A stretch of DNA of 64,000 bases from Croceivirga lutea (GCF_014235875.1 NZ_JACJUK010000001.1:682001-746000); one strand, 5' to 3'; positions 7,445 to 15,544 are shown, counted from the stretch's first letter. Program-made: numbers and translations. The notes: generated from the letters alone by a model not told the origin.

Positions 7445-8706
7445 TATGTTCCTCTTATAATTCGTACTGGGTCAATGTGCTTGGCTTTATTAGAAGGCAG
7501 GTAACCTGCAATAAAGGTTGATACTAAGGCAAATGTGATACCAATAAGATAATATCCAAGATTATAATTGATGGGGTACGTGGTTATGGTAGGTAATGCT
7601 TGTGTTTCAAAGGCTATATTGTCTATTAAACGCGATAGCCCGTATCCAATAATAAGTCCAAAAATTCCACCAACGGCTCCAATAATCATTGCCTGACTCA
7701 TAAAAACCAACTGCACATCTTTTCCCGAAAATCCAGTGGCTCTTAAAATGGCAATATCTTTCATTTTCTCATAAATAAGCATATTTAAAATGTTATAGAT
7801 ACCAAAACCGGCAACAATCAATAAGGTTATGGATACGGCATACGTGATTAGGTTTCTAATATTAGATCCGGTCTCAAATTGTGCATTGGCTTCGTTTATA
7901 TCGGTAGCCTTTACTGCAAATTGCTTTTCAAGTGACCTTGCCATGGTGGGTGCGGATTGTAAGTTGTATAATTTTATATTAATGTCTGTAATATAATTTT
8001 GAGGTTCGCCCAGTATGCGCTGCACGGTATTTAAATTGGCAAAACTTTGTATATCATCAATTTCTGCAATACCACTCTGGTAGATTCCCACAATTTTTAA
8101 AGGAAATATATCTCCTTTTACGGTGCTAATTTGAACGCGGTCTCCAATAGAAAGTGACATTTTATTTGCCAAACCAGCCCCCAGAAGAATACCGTTCTCA
8201 GTATTTTTTAAAGCCTCAGGCGTACCTTCTACAATATAGTCTCTCATATTATACAACCGTACACTTTCCATAATATCTACACCTACCAGATTACCGCCCA
8301 GTTCTAAAGAACCTGAGAGATAGAAGATTTGTGCCCTTAGTTCTGGAGTAGCCCCTAAAACGTTTTCATCTGTATTTAAATAATTTAGTATAGGTAATGC
8401 ATTATGGATTTTTGTTTGACTCAGTTTTGGTTTAACAGAATGTACAATGTTAAAAGCATCTTCATATGCTTGGTAACGGCTTACAGGTTGGTTTAGGGTG
8501 GGTTCTATTTCGCTATAAAGATGTATGTGAGGAGTCTGATTTAAAACAAGGTCGTCTAGCATTTCATTGAGTCCGGTCATAAAACTTACCAAAGTAATAT
8601 AGGCCCCAATACCAAAGGTAACTCCCAAAGAAGCGGTTACAGTAGATTTCATCTTGGTTATAAGATGGGTCTTGGCTATGTTTAGTATCACACTCCAATT
8701 CGTCAT
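7444..8706 (-). CDS. FtsX/MacB-type ABC transporter permease
   Basis: 420 residues: one membrane segment near the N-terminus ('GVTFGIGAYITLVSFMTGL'), a periplasmic domain of about 240 residues (MacB_PCD type, 'GNLVGVDIMES', 'GIYQSGIAEIDDI'), then three C-terminal membrane helices of the FtsX domain ('ISLLIVAGFGIYNILNML'-like, 'AMIIGAVGGIFGLIIGYGL', 'LIGITFALVSTFIAGYLPS'). This is the LolC/MacB topology without the fused ATPase. It overlaps the adaptor gene by 4 bp and the ATPase gene by 1 bp. Confidence 0.9.
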   Translation of the reverse strand: MTNWSVILNIAKTHLITKMKSTVTASLGVTFGIGAYITLVSFMTGLNEMLDDLVLNQTPHIHLYSEIEPTLNQPVSRYQAYEDAFNIVHSVKPKLSQTKIHNALPILNYLNTDENVLGATPELRAQIFYLSGSLELGGNLVGVDIMESVRLYNMRDYIVEGTPEALKNTENGILLGAGLANKMSLSIGDRVQISTVKGDIFPLKIVGIYQSGIAEIDDIQSFANLNTVQRILGEPQNYITDINIKLYNLQSAPTMARSLEKQFAVKATDINEANAQFETGSNIRNLITYAVSITLLIVAGFGIYNILNMLIYEKMKDIAILRATGFSGKDVQLVFMSQAMIIGAVGGIFGLIIGYGLSRLIDNIAFETQALPTITTYPINYNLGYYLIGITFALVSTFIAGYLPSNKAKHIDPVRIIRGT

Positions 8707-9785
8707 TCTTTGGGTTTTAAAATCTTTGTGTTTTCGTCTATACCTGCAACTATCTCAACGCTTTCCAGATCTTGAAGTCCTAATTGCACTTCGACCAATC
8801 CATTTTCTGTTTTTACCTGTGTACCCCCGATAATATAAGTTTTTGGTATGGTGAGTACACTTTCTTTCTCTGCAACAATAATATTTCCCTCGCCTGCCAA
8901 ACCAGGATATAGAATTTTGGGTGGGTTGTCAAAAACAGCCTCTACAGTAAAGGTTTGGGAGCGTTCATCTTTTTTAGGATATATTTTATGCACTGTTGCC
9001 CTAAATACCTGATTAACATATGCATCTAATACTAAAAGTGTTTTTTGACCTTTACGAATGCGAACTATGTCTACCTCATCTACCAATAGTTGAATTATAA
9101 ACTGATTGGCACTACCCATAATAGCTATGGGTTCTAAAGTGCTTACCAATTCTCCAGGATTTCTATTTATAGCATAAACCTTTCCACTAATTTTACTGGT
9201 AACGGTAAAATCTTGGGTGTTCACTTGGCTTGTTAAATAATTATTGCGCGCCTGTTTTATCTGCGTAGAAAGTTCATTCTTGGTTCGCTCATATTTGCTT
9301 TTCAGCAACTTTAAATTGTTTTGAGAAATTTCATAAGCGAGTTTTTGATTTTCAAATTGTGTTTTTGAGCCTATTTGCTGATCCCACAATCTTTTCTGTC
9401 TGTAAAAATTCAACGAATCGTTAGTAAGCGACAATAATGCTGTTTTAATTTCATCTTCTAAAGAACTTAATACCGCAGCATTACCACTAAAGTTTTCTTG
9501 AGCAAGTTGCAAGGCAAGTTTCGCATTTTCTGTATTGAGTTTTGGAGTAGTATTTATGATTTGAAAAAGTGGTGCCCCCTTACTTATGGTATCTCCTTCC
9601 TCCACATATATTTTATCTAAAATACCTGCCACAGCTGAGTGTACCTGATATAAACTATCTGGTTGAATGGTAGCCGAAGCGTAAACAGATTCTACCAATC
9701 TGGTTCTGGTGGGATAAATACTTTCTTCAGCATTTCCGCAGGAAACTAAAAACACTATAAAGAGGACAAAAAAGACTTTAGTCAT
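8703..9785 (-). CDS. MacA/HlyD-type periplasmic adaptor lipoprotein
   Basis: 360 residues from the ATG at 9785; a start at 9818 is also open, but the internal start gives a clean lipoprotein signal (MTKVFFVLFIVFLVSC, cysteine 16). After it come the half-lipoyl domain ('GILDKIYVEEGDTISKGAPLF'), a long helical hairpin ('LQLAQENFSG' to 'SQVNTQDF'), and the second lipoyl half with 'ISGKVYAINRNPGELV' and a beta-barrel region. It links the permease to an outer-membrane channel, which is not encoded nearby. First gene of the operon. A TGAGCAAAATCA sequence 51 bp upstream is a one-mismatch version of the stress box. Confidence 0.88.
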   Translation of the reverse strand: MTKVFFVLFIVFLVSCGNAEESIYPTRTRLVESVYASATIQPDSLYQVHSAVAGILDKIYVEEGDTISKGAPLFQIINTTPKLNTENAKLALQLAQENFSGNAAVLSSLEDEIKTALLSLTNDSLNFYRQKRLWDQQIGSKTQFENQKLAYEISQNNLKLLKSKYERTKNELSTQIKQARNNYLTSQVNTQDFTVTSKISGKVYAINRNPGELVSTLEPIAIMGSANQFIIQLLVDEVDIVRIRKGQKTLLVLDAYVNQVFRATVHKIYPKKDERSQTFTVEAVFDNPPKILYPGLAGEGNIIVAEKESVLTIPKTYIIGGTQVKTENGLVEVQLGLQDLESVEIVAGIDENTKILKPKE

Positions 9786-9836
9786 AAAATGGTGTGATAT
9801 AAAATCAAAATACGACAAAACCTTTTTTAAAAACTA

Positions 9837-9848
9837 TGAGCAAAATCA
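9837..9848 (-). promoter_or_regulatory. Imperfect stress box before the adaptor-permease-ATPase operon
   Basis: TGAGCAAAATCA (read on the plus strand) keeps both TGA/TCA halves but has G at the pyrimidine position. The -7 candidate on the minus strand, TATTTTG around 9812-9806, is one base out of register with the other promoters. Possible weak member of the regulon or chance. Confidence 0.3.
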
Positions 9849-9932
9849 TGCTACCAAAATTTACCATTTAGGTACTCGAAGCTGAGGTATTATTGTGGTG
9901 AAATTGCTAAACTTAAATTTTCAAGCTTGTGC

Positions 9933-10397
9933 TTAGTTAATTTTTCTATGAAAAATAAGCGTGCATTTCCATTCACCATTTTTGGCTATTAAGTTGCAAT
10001 CCTTGCTAGTAACAGGTTGTATTCTAGTAGCAACGTTATCATACCAAATTCCGAATAGTTGCCCTACAAGTCTGTTACTATTTATCTCTTTAATATTTAT
10101 ATAATAAAAAATAGAATTATATAGCGTATTTATCTTTAACACCTCATTTAATAAGGATATTAATAAGCCTTCCGGATTATTTGCGGTTAGTTCTAGGTTA
10201 ACAATACAATCTGAGTGGCAAGCCGCACTACAAGCACCGGGTTTAATTATTTGAGCCATTTCTTCCAGTGCCCTATTAAAAAGATGCTGTAAGGTGTTAC
10301 CTCCAATTTCAATTTGTAGTAAAGGTAATTTAGATTTTCGATGCTGATGCAACCTACGTTTCTTAAAACTTGGTTTTGTAATGGCTTTATTACCCAT
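9933..10397 (-). CDS. Archease-like protein with altered metal-site ends
   Basis: 154 residues. The core fits the archease fold: 'GGNTLQHLFNRALEEMAQ' (G.tLeelF..A...m), 'IVNLELTANNPEGLLISLLNEVL' (...a.d.e.LL..wLNElL), 'RLVGQLFGI' and 'IQPVTSKDCNLIAKNGEWKCTLIF' (vKavTyh...v...gW.a.vif). Archeases activate the RNA ligase RtcB. The usual start 'DHTADvg' is replaced by 'HRKSKLPLLQIEIGG' and the C-terminal 'FDI' by 'FHRKIN', so the canonical metal-binding Asp residues at both ends are missing. No rtcB is in the window. Last gene downstream of the dodecin gene, separated by a large hairpin. Confidence 0.6.
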   Translation of the reverse strand: MGNKAITKPSFKKRRLHQHRKSKLPLLQIEIGGNTLQHLFNRALEEMAQIIKPGACSAACHSDCIVNLELTANNPEGLLISLLNEVLKINTLYNSIFYYINIKEINSNRLVGQLFGIWYDNVATRIQPVTSKDCNLIAKNGEWKCTLIFHRKIN

Positions 10398-10443
10398 CTT
10401 ATTAAAACTTTATATGGTGCCTTTAAAAATTGTGTATACAAAG

Positions 10444-10478
10444 AGAATATTCGTGAAAAACAATTTCACGAATATTCT
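10444..10478. terminator. Large perfect hairpin between the dodecin and archease-like genes
   Basis: AGAATATTCGTGAAA and TTTCACGAATATTCT are a perfect 15 bp inverted repeat with an AACAA loop, 15 bp after the dodecin stop. On the minus strand it is followed by CTTTGTATACACAATTTTTA, a weak U-rich tract. It may be a leaky terminator or an mRNA-stabilising 3' hairpin. Confidence 0.55.
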
Positions 10479-10492
10479 TATTAAAAGCTTAA

Positions 10493-10705
10493 TTAAATAT
10501 GTGGATCCATTATACCAAAAGTAACCTTAGTAGTTACCCGGTATTGAACAATGACATTTTCTTCTACCACTACCTGCATATCTTGTACATAGACAGATTT
10601 TATGTTCTTTACAGTTTTTGAGGCCTCTTTAATAACGTTTCTTACGGCGTCTTCAAAACTGATTTTTGAATTACCCATGACCTCTATTACTTTTAATACT
10701 GACAT
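10493..10705 (-). CDS. Dodecin family protein
   Basis: 70 residues. It matches dodecins, which form hollow dodecamers that store and buffer flavins: 'KVIEVMGNSKISFEDAVRN' (kvieivG.S..S.edAi..A), 'ASKTVKNIKSVYV' and 'VQYRVTTKVTFGI'. The tryptophan that stacks on the flavin in archaeal and bacterial dodecins (…NLDWFEV…) aligns with Ser37 here (N-I-K-S-V-Y-V), so flavin binding would be different or absent. It is the second gene after the periplasmic PepSY-like gene (20 bp gap or less), under the same stress box. Confidence 0.88.
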   Translation of the reverse strand: MSVLKVIEVMGNSKISFEDAVRNVIKEASKTVKNIKSVYVQDMQVVVEENVIVQYRVTTKVTFGIMDPHI

Positions 10706-10725
10706 GATTTTTAGTTTTTTATTGA

Positions 10726-11235
10726 TTATAAAAATGTTCCTGTTTCATCCACTTTGACCCTTAATACTTTGTCACCATTCTCTAGTTTAAGCTTATACTT
10801 CTTAGTAGAGCCTTTTGTATCATGATACTGTACTAAGTAAATATCCTTAGTTATTGTCCACTCTGGGAACCGATCTAATACAGCTTTCTTTACTACATCA
10901 GGAAGGTTGACATTCTTGTATTTTTCGGCTGTACGTAGCAACTTCCCATCTTTATCATAGGCGGCAAGAATTTTACCTTCAGGAATAAAGAAATTAATCT
11001 GGTATAAATCGTAGTCATCTTGATAGAACTCTGAGTCTTTAACATTAAAAGCAGCAACTTTACGCTGCAATAGTTCAACCGGAAGTGAAGCTACCTCACC
11101 CGTGTTCATATTATTCAAATATTTGTAATTCGTAGCATAAACCGTAACCTCCGATAACTGTTCAGTTTTTATGATTTGTGCAAAAGTTTGAGTGGTCAGC
11201 CCAAGTAAAATAAGACCTAAAACCATTTTTTTCAT
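10726..11235 (-). CDS. Secreted PepSY-like/DUF2874-type protein
   Basis: 169 residues from the ATG at 11235, giving a signal peptide MKKMVLGLILLGLTTQTFA; a frame open to 11280 would put 15 odd residues in front and is less likely. The mature part holds 'GKILAAYDKDGKLLRTAEKYKNVNLPDVVKKAVLDRFPEW', the pattern of PepSY-like periplasmic proteins (Y..dG.......+..lP..v..ai...yP.w), and a C-terminal 'YKLKLENGDKVLRVKVDETG'. Similar flavobacterial proteins are usually called hypothetical. First gene of the operon with dodecin, behind a stress box. Confidence 0.7.
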   Translation of the reverse strand: MKKMVLGLILLGLTTQTFAQIIKTEQLSEVTVYATNYKYLNNMNTGEVASLPVELLQRKVAAFNVKDSEFYQDDYDLYQINFFIPEGKILAAYDKDGKLLRTAEKYKNVNLPDVVKKAVLDRFPEWTITKDIYLVQYHDTKGSTKKYKLKLENGDKVLRVKVDETGTFL

Positions 11236-11295
11236 TATTTCAATATTTAGATTAATAATTAGACGTAACATAGAACCCATACTGGTTCTTTTAAG

Positions 11296-11338
11296 CTAAA
11301 TTATCGCTAACGAGCTGGCACTACAATGACTTGAATCA
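11296..11338 (-). promoter_or_regulatory. Stress-regulon promoter of the PepSY-like/dodecin operon
   Basis: On the minus strand the box TGATTCAAGTCA (11338-11327) is followed after 23 bp by TAATTTAG (11303-11296), a good -7 element. The start site would be near 11291, with a leader of about 55 nt to the ATG at 11235. Confidence 0.65.
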
Positions 11339-11769
11339 GTCAGACATTAGGAAGAAATTATGAGAGTAATTGACTTAAATAGTGTTGGTTAGCAGTACCT
11401 CATGTTTAATTTTATCTTTTATTTTAAAAAATTAACATTGGAATATTTCAAGTATGTGGATAGTGAAAATTGTTATTGAAAAAATCTTCTGATTTCAATC
11501 AATTCCTCAGCTCTAGTAGCGTATAAAAATTCTAATTACATCACTTTAAATTTGAGTTATTTAGTTCTTCTAGAGTTAATTATTCATGTTAAAAATGAAT
11601 ACATAATTTGCTCTAAATATGCTCAGTTTTAAAATTGATTTTTGAATTCATCTAGTTTAATCTATGCTAAAAAAAATAGGTAGTTGTCAACTATTTTGAA
11701 ATACTTTTCTTACAGAGATTATGTGAAAAATTTAGTACTTTCAGTAACCCGAAATTTGATATCGTAATT
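11339..11769. other. Intergenic region before the orphan response regulator
   Basis: 431 bp, very AT-rich. It contains one further box-like sequence, TGATTTCAATCA (11490-11501), without a -7 element at the usual distance on either strand, and a small inverted repeat TAGTTGTCAACTA around 11681-11693. No gene seen. Confidence 0.45.
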
Positions 11770-12147
11770 ATGCCGACTATATTGGTTATTGACGACAATA
11801 GAACCATACAGGAGAATACAGTTGAATTTCTAGAAATGGAAGGCTTTTACGCTATTACAGCCAATAATGGTAAAGATGGTTTTGACAAAATATGTAAATA
11901 TAAGCCTGATCTAATTGTTTGTGATTTACTAATGCCTGAAATGGGAGGATTAGAATTACTTACGAAATTGGGCTCTCATACTGAACTTAAACATATACCA
12001 GTAATAATTTTTAGTGCTAAAAGCGAGAAAATGGATATTTCAAAAGGTATGGATTTTGGTGCTTATGATTATATAGTTAAGCCATCTGATTTAGAAGATT
12101 TACTAGCTTCAATAAAAAAATGTTTCCAACAAAACCAAATTAGTTAA
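11770..12147 (+). CDS. Single-domain response regulator (CheY-like)
   Basis: 125 residues, receiver domain only. The acidic pair is 'DDN' (8-10), the phospho-acceptor is Asp52 ('IVCDLLMPEM'), the switch Ser is in 'VIIFSAKSEKMD' and the conserved Lys is in 'DYIVKPSDLEDL'. No output domain, so it would act as a phosphorelay carrier or by protein contact. It lacks a kinase partner next to it; the nearest is the PAS kinase at 13928-15544 on the other strand. Similar in sequence to the receiver domains at 12847-13917 and 21620-22036. Confidence 0.9.
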   Translation: MPTILVIDDNRTIQENTVEFLEMEGFYAITANNGKDGFDKICKYKPDLIVCDLLMPEMGGLELLTKLGSHTELKHIPVIIFSAKSEKMDISKGMDFGAYDYIVKPSDLEDLLASIKKCFQQNQIS

Positions 12148-12269
12148 GTAGTATACTAATACATGTATAAATAGAAAATACGCTACATTCTACTTGAATC
12201 TACATGTATGTAAACCAATTTTAATTATTACTCTTATTTAACACTATTCAAAGAAAAAAACTCCAAAAA

Positions 12270-12312
12270 TGACCTAGGTCATTTTTTAGGTTGTATACAT
12301 GGCATATATTCG
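12270..12312 (+). promoter_or_regulatory. Stress-regulon promoter in front of a probable small RNA
   Basis: TGACCTAGGTCA (12270-12281) is a perfect palindrome, extended to AAAATGACCTAGGTCATTTT. TATATTCG starts 35 bp after the box start (12305-12312) on the plus strand. No protein gene follows; the next plus-strand signal is a terminator at 12498. The opposite direction has only a weak match, TAGTGTTA. Confidence 0.6.
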
Positions 12313-12316
12313 CTCT

Positions 12317-12528
12317 ATAGTTATTAAAGTATTAGTTCTTTGAAAATAAAAAATAGGTGTTTTAATGTAGCAATACCCTGAAGCACCAAAGAAGGTATCA
12401 CAAATGTGTATAATCTTGTGGTAAGCCAGTTTACCCAGCAATAGGTGATTTGAGTGAGCTACTTTAAGTGAAATATACAAATGCAATACCTTCTTGGAAC
12501 CAGGGCATTTAAGCCCTGGTTTCTTTTC
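12317..12528 (+). ncRNA. Candidate structured small RNA, possibly 6S-like
   Basis: A transcript from the predicted start near 12317 to the terminator at 12498-12528 would be about 210 nt and contains no credible coding frame. It is bracketed by a long-range stem: CCAAAGAAGGTAT (12386-12398) pairs with ATACCTTCTTGG (12486-12497), one bulge only. Inside, TGTGTATA near 12405 can pair with TATACA near 12474, and GGTAA/TTACC forms an apical stem around 12420-12435. A long rod of stems interrupted by unpaired bulges is the architecture of 6S RNA, and the Rfam family 6S-Flavo covers flavobacteria, but I cannot test the match. The 66-codon frame on the opposite strand is antisense noise. Confidence 0.5.
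12498..12528 (+). terminator. Terminator of the candidate small RNA
   Basis: AACCAGGGC (12498-12506) pairs with GCCCTGGTT (12513-12521) around ATTTAA, followed by TCTTTTC. The T tract exists only on the plus strand, which fixes the direction of transcription. Confidence 0.8.
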
Positions 12529-12688
12529 AAAAAACTAAGTAATATAAGTTTATATACCATTAGGCATGTAGGCTAAGTAAAGCGAGTAGTTTTGGCAATC
12601 TACCTATTGAACTTTTATAATATTTTAGCAATAATTTGTCGTAAAGGCTTAATTGAACGCATTGACAATTTCTAACGCTTTATGGAAA

Positions 12689-12718
12689 ACAGGAAGTTGA
12701 AACTTCCTGTTTTTTTTT
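12689..12718 (+). terminator. Second strong terminator, no gene in front
   Basis: AACAGGAAGTT-ga-AACTTCCTGTT with nine Ts after it. Between the previous terminator (12528) and this one lies only about 160 bp of AT-rich sequence with no coding frame, so either a second short transcript ends here or it is a backup for read-through and an insulator against the minus-strand regulator gene. Confidence 0.8.
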
Positions 12719-12846
12719 ATATTTTTAGTAAACCCTTTATTGAATTATGTAGTTGTATATTTTAACTTCTCCTAGAAAACAACATAACTTGAACTTTACC
12801 TTTAAATAGAAAGGTATTGGTGAACTATTCTGCAACTAAGAAAACC

Positions 12847-13917
12847 TTATCCAAATTCGGCAATCGCTTCTAAATCATCTTTACGTAATAGAATAATTTT
12901 TCTACCCTTGTCTGTGGTTATGATACCTTCATCTTTAAATTCAGATAAAGTTCTAATTGCTGTTTCTGTGGCAGTACCTATGAGACCGGCAAAATCTTCT
13001 CGCGGTATTCCGGCTCCTCCGTCAGGTGTGTCTAATATAATACCCTTATCATAAAGATCTAATAGTGCTCTGGCTGCCCTTTGTCTTACTGGTGCAAAGG
13101 CCATAGCTACTAATTTTTTTTGCACATCTATTAGATTGTTAGAGACCATTTCAATAAATTTCTTACTAACCATTGGGCTGCTATAAAGTAATTTTAAAAA
13201 ATCTTCTTTTGGAATGGCACATAACTCTGCATGCTCTAAAATAACAGCATTTTCAACATATTGGCCATTGGTATTTAAAAGTGATAATTGGCCAATAAAA
13301 TCTCCTGGTCCAAAGAGTCCGGTTACCAATTCCTTTCCAGCTTCTGTACCCTTATAAGTCTTAACACTGCCACTTTCAATAAAATATAGAGCATTAGCAC
13401 GGTCACCTTCCCAAAATACTATTTCTTTTTTTTCATAAGATTTTACTTCGTGATCTTTAGAAAGATCTTCTAATTCAACGTAATCAGATACCGTTTCAAG
13501 AAATGAATTAAGACCTTTAAGTGTTCTTGTAATTGTCTTTTTTAAAGACTCATTCTTTTTTAATCTGCTCGAAATAGCATTAAGCAATTCTTTCTCTTGA
13601 AAAGGTTTGGTTAAATAATCATCAGCCCCAAGATTCATTCCTGTTCTAATATCAAAAGGGTTAGATTTTGCGGTTAAAAAAATAAAAGGGATACTAGACG
13701 TACCATCGTCTAGACTTAAATTTTGCAAAACCTCATAACCATCCATTTCTGGCATCATAATATCACAAAGAATTAAGTCAGGCTTGAATTGTTTAGCGCG
13801 AATAACACCTACACTACCATTTTCAGCCGTGAATACCTGGTAGTCTGCAAGTTCTAAAATATCTGCCGTATTCTCTCTAACATCAATATTGTCTTCAATT
13901 AGTAATATTTTTTTCAT
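12847..13917 (-). CDS. REC-cNMP-fold-CRP/FNR HTH response regulator, candidate master of the stress regulon
   Basis: 356 residues in three parts. Receiver domain 1-120: acidic residues in 'IEDN', phospho-acceptor Asp52 ('LCDIMMPEMDG'), Lys in 'DYLTKPF'. Cyclic-nucleotide-binding fold about 150-265: 'FWEGDRANALYFIESGSVKTYKG', 'GPGDFIGQLSLL'. The phosphate-binding Arg of true cAMP receptors (R-S-A) is replaced ('YVENAV'), so cAMP binding is unlikely. HTH_Crp about 285-356: 'GIPREDFAGLIGTATETAIRTLSEFKDEG'; the recognition helix keeps Glu and Arg four apart (E-T-A-I-R), as in CRP (Glu181/Arg185) and FNR (Glu209/Arg213), which read TGA. No FNR-type cysteine cluster. Transcribed directly behind its kinase (10 bp gap) from a promoter with the same box it may read. 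Confidence 0.9.
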   Translation of the reverse strand: MKKILLIEDNIDVRENTADILELADYQVFTAENGSVGVIRAKQFKPDLILCDIMMPEMDGYEVLQNLSLDDGTSSIPFIFLTAKSNPFDIRTGMNLGADDYLTKPFQEKELLNAISSRLKKNESLKKTITRTLKGLNSFLETVSDYVELEDLSKDHEVKSYEKKEIVFWEGDRANALYFIESGSVKTYKGTEAGKELVTGLFGPGDFIGQLSLLNTNGQYVENAVILEHAELCAIPKEDFLKLLYSSPMVSKKFIEMVSNNLIDVQKKLVAMAFAPVRQRAARALLDLYDKGIILDTPDGGAGIPREDFAGLIGTATETAIRTLSEFKDEGIITTDKGRKIILLRKDDLEAIAEFG

Positions 13918-13927
13918 GATAATAATA

Positions 13928-15544
13928 TTATGGCGTGTTCAGTGATAACGGCAAAGCCAGTTGAAATGAACTGCCTGTACCTATTTCACTTTTGAATGTA
14001 ATTTTTCCCCCTAGCAACTCTGTATATTGCTTTACAATGTGCAAACCAAGGCCGGTACCTTGTAAGTTAATAACGTTAGATGCACGAAAAAACCGCTCGA
14101 ATAAATGATATTGTTCATCTTGTGGTATACCCATACCCTTATCTGTAATGGTAATTAAAACCCTATCTAGTTGTTGCCGTATTTTGATAAAAATCTTTTG
14201 TCCTTCTTCAGAGTATTTAATAGCATTAGATAAAAGATTAATAAGAATATGCGTTAAAAGTTTAGAATCTTGAAACAACATAAGTTCTGTATTGCTGTGT
14301 TTTAATTGAATCTGTTGTCCTAACTTTTTTGTAGGCAAAACCTCTTGTATGACCAATTTTACCAAATTAAATAACTCAAAAGATTTTGGTTTTGCGCGGA
14401 TAATGCCTTCATCTAATTTATCAAGCGATAAAAAATCGTTGAGAATTACAACCAGATAGTTTACGTTAGATCGAATACGTTCTACATGCTTAAGTCTTCT
14501 TTTTTCTTTACCGGTTTCATTTTGTTTACTTATAAGAATAGCTGACGATAGTATAGCACTTAAAGGCGTTCTAAACTCATGAGAAGCTATTGCGATAAAT
14601 CGTGATTTTAATTCGTTTAAATTTTGTTCAGCATACAAGGCCGCTTCTAATTTCTCTTGAAGTCTTTTTTGATGAGTTATGTTATTAAAAACCAAAAGTG
14701 CCCGCTGATTTTCTTTTTCTTGAGTCTGCAGCGGGGTTGTTTGTAAAGAGTAATGCTGCCCTCGAAACGATACTTCATCCTCAACCAATTCTCCTTTAAG
14801 GGTAGCTTCAACATCTCTTTTGATTTTTGCAAGTTCTATGTTTGAAAATATTGTGATTTGGCTCAAATTATGGTTAATGAATTCAGATTTCTTGAGTCCC
14901 ATTCTATCAAGCTCTTCACCATCAATGTAAATAAGTTCTAGACTGTTGTTAAATACCATAATTGCGCTCCGAGGAAATTTCTGTACAATTGCGGTCAAAA
15001 ACATTCTGCTTTCATGCATCTTACTTTCCGCTTTCTGAGTAATGGCCATTTGGCTCTCAAGAGCTAGATTAGTTTCGACCAAATTTTTAATGGTATCTTG
15101 TAGTTCTTGAGTGTGGTATTTAACCTTTGCTTTTAATGTTTTTGGTAATCTATCGAGCTTTTTTTGGTTTTTCTTTAATTCAGTAATATCTGTCCCAGAA
15201 CATATAATACCCTTAACGTTGCCGTCTACATCTTTAAGTAAAGAGTTGCTCCACTGAATTAGTTTACAATTGTTTTCTTTTGTTACTATCCAATTCTCAT
15301 AAATAGCCGGTGGCTTAATTATGCCTTTTATAATTTGATCAAAAAGAAAGGTCAGTTTCTTTTGCTCATTTTTTGGAATACAATGATAAAACCAGTTCTT
15401 ACCCAAGATTTCATGGCGCGCATATCCAAGAATATCGCAGCCCTTTTGGTTAATTAATTCTACAGCGTAATCAGAATTAATTACCACAAATAAACAGGCT
15501 GCTGTATCTAAATAACTAAAAAGCGTACGGTCTTCTATTTCCAT
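13928..15544 (-). CDS. PAS-domain histidine kinase, partner of the REC-CRP regulator
   Basis: 538 residues, soluble, no membrane segment. PAS domain at about 5-125 ('FVVINSDYAVELINQKGCDILGY…GTDITELKK'), a coiled linker (130-180), a second PAS-like domain (185-300, 'FNNSLELIYIDGEELDRMG'), HisKA with the H-box 'IASHEFRTPLSAI', and HATPase_c with N box 'LINLLSNAIKYS', 'DKGMGIP' and 'GTGLGLHIVKQY'. Cys in the first PAS domain are few, so no haem or Fe-S ligand pattern can be called; the signal may be redox, oxygen or metabolic. First gene of the operon with the REC-CRP regulator. A stress box and -7 element lie about 135-175 bp upstream, indicating autoregulation. Confidence 0.92.
   Translation of the reverse strand: MEIEDRTLFSYLDTAACLFVVINSDYAVELINQKGCDILGYARHEILGKNWFYHCIPKNEQKKLTFLFDQIIKGIIKPPAIYENWIVTKENNCKLIQWSNSLLKDVDGNVKGIICSGTDITELKKNQKKLDRLPKTLKAKVKYHTQELQDTIKNLVETNLALESQMAITQKAESKMHESRMFLTAIVQKFPRSAIMVFNNSLELIYIDGEELDRMGLKKSEFINHNLSQITIFSNIELAKIKRDVEATLKGELVEDEVSFRGQHYSLQTTPLQTQEKENQRALLVFNNITHQKRLQEKLEAALYAEQNLNELKSRFIAIASHEFRTPLSAILSSAILISKQNETGKEKRRLKHVERIRSNVNYLVVILNDFLSLDKLDEGIIRAKPKSFELFNLVKLVIQEVLPTKKLGQQIQLKHSNTELMLFQDSKLLTHILINLLSNAIKYSEEGQKIFIKIRQQLDRVLITITDKGMGIPQDEQYHLFERFFRASNVINLQGTGLGLHIVKQYTELLGGKITFKSEIGTGSSFQLALPLSLNTP

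Noticed and set aside
10247-10441. 64-codon frame overlapping the archease-like gene
   Set aside because: Shadow in another frame; the archease-like frame has a clear family pattern.
11490-11501. Box-like TGATTTCAATCA before the orphan response regulator
   Set aside because: No -7 element at the fixed distance on either strand and 268 bp from the gene; a few such boxes are expected by chance in 64 kb.
12286-12486. 66-codon minus-strand frame opposite the candidate small RNA
   Set aside because: Covers the paired stems of the RNA, has no promoter or homology, and its composition is explained by the RNA sequence on the other strand.
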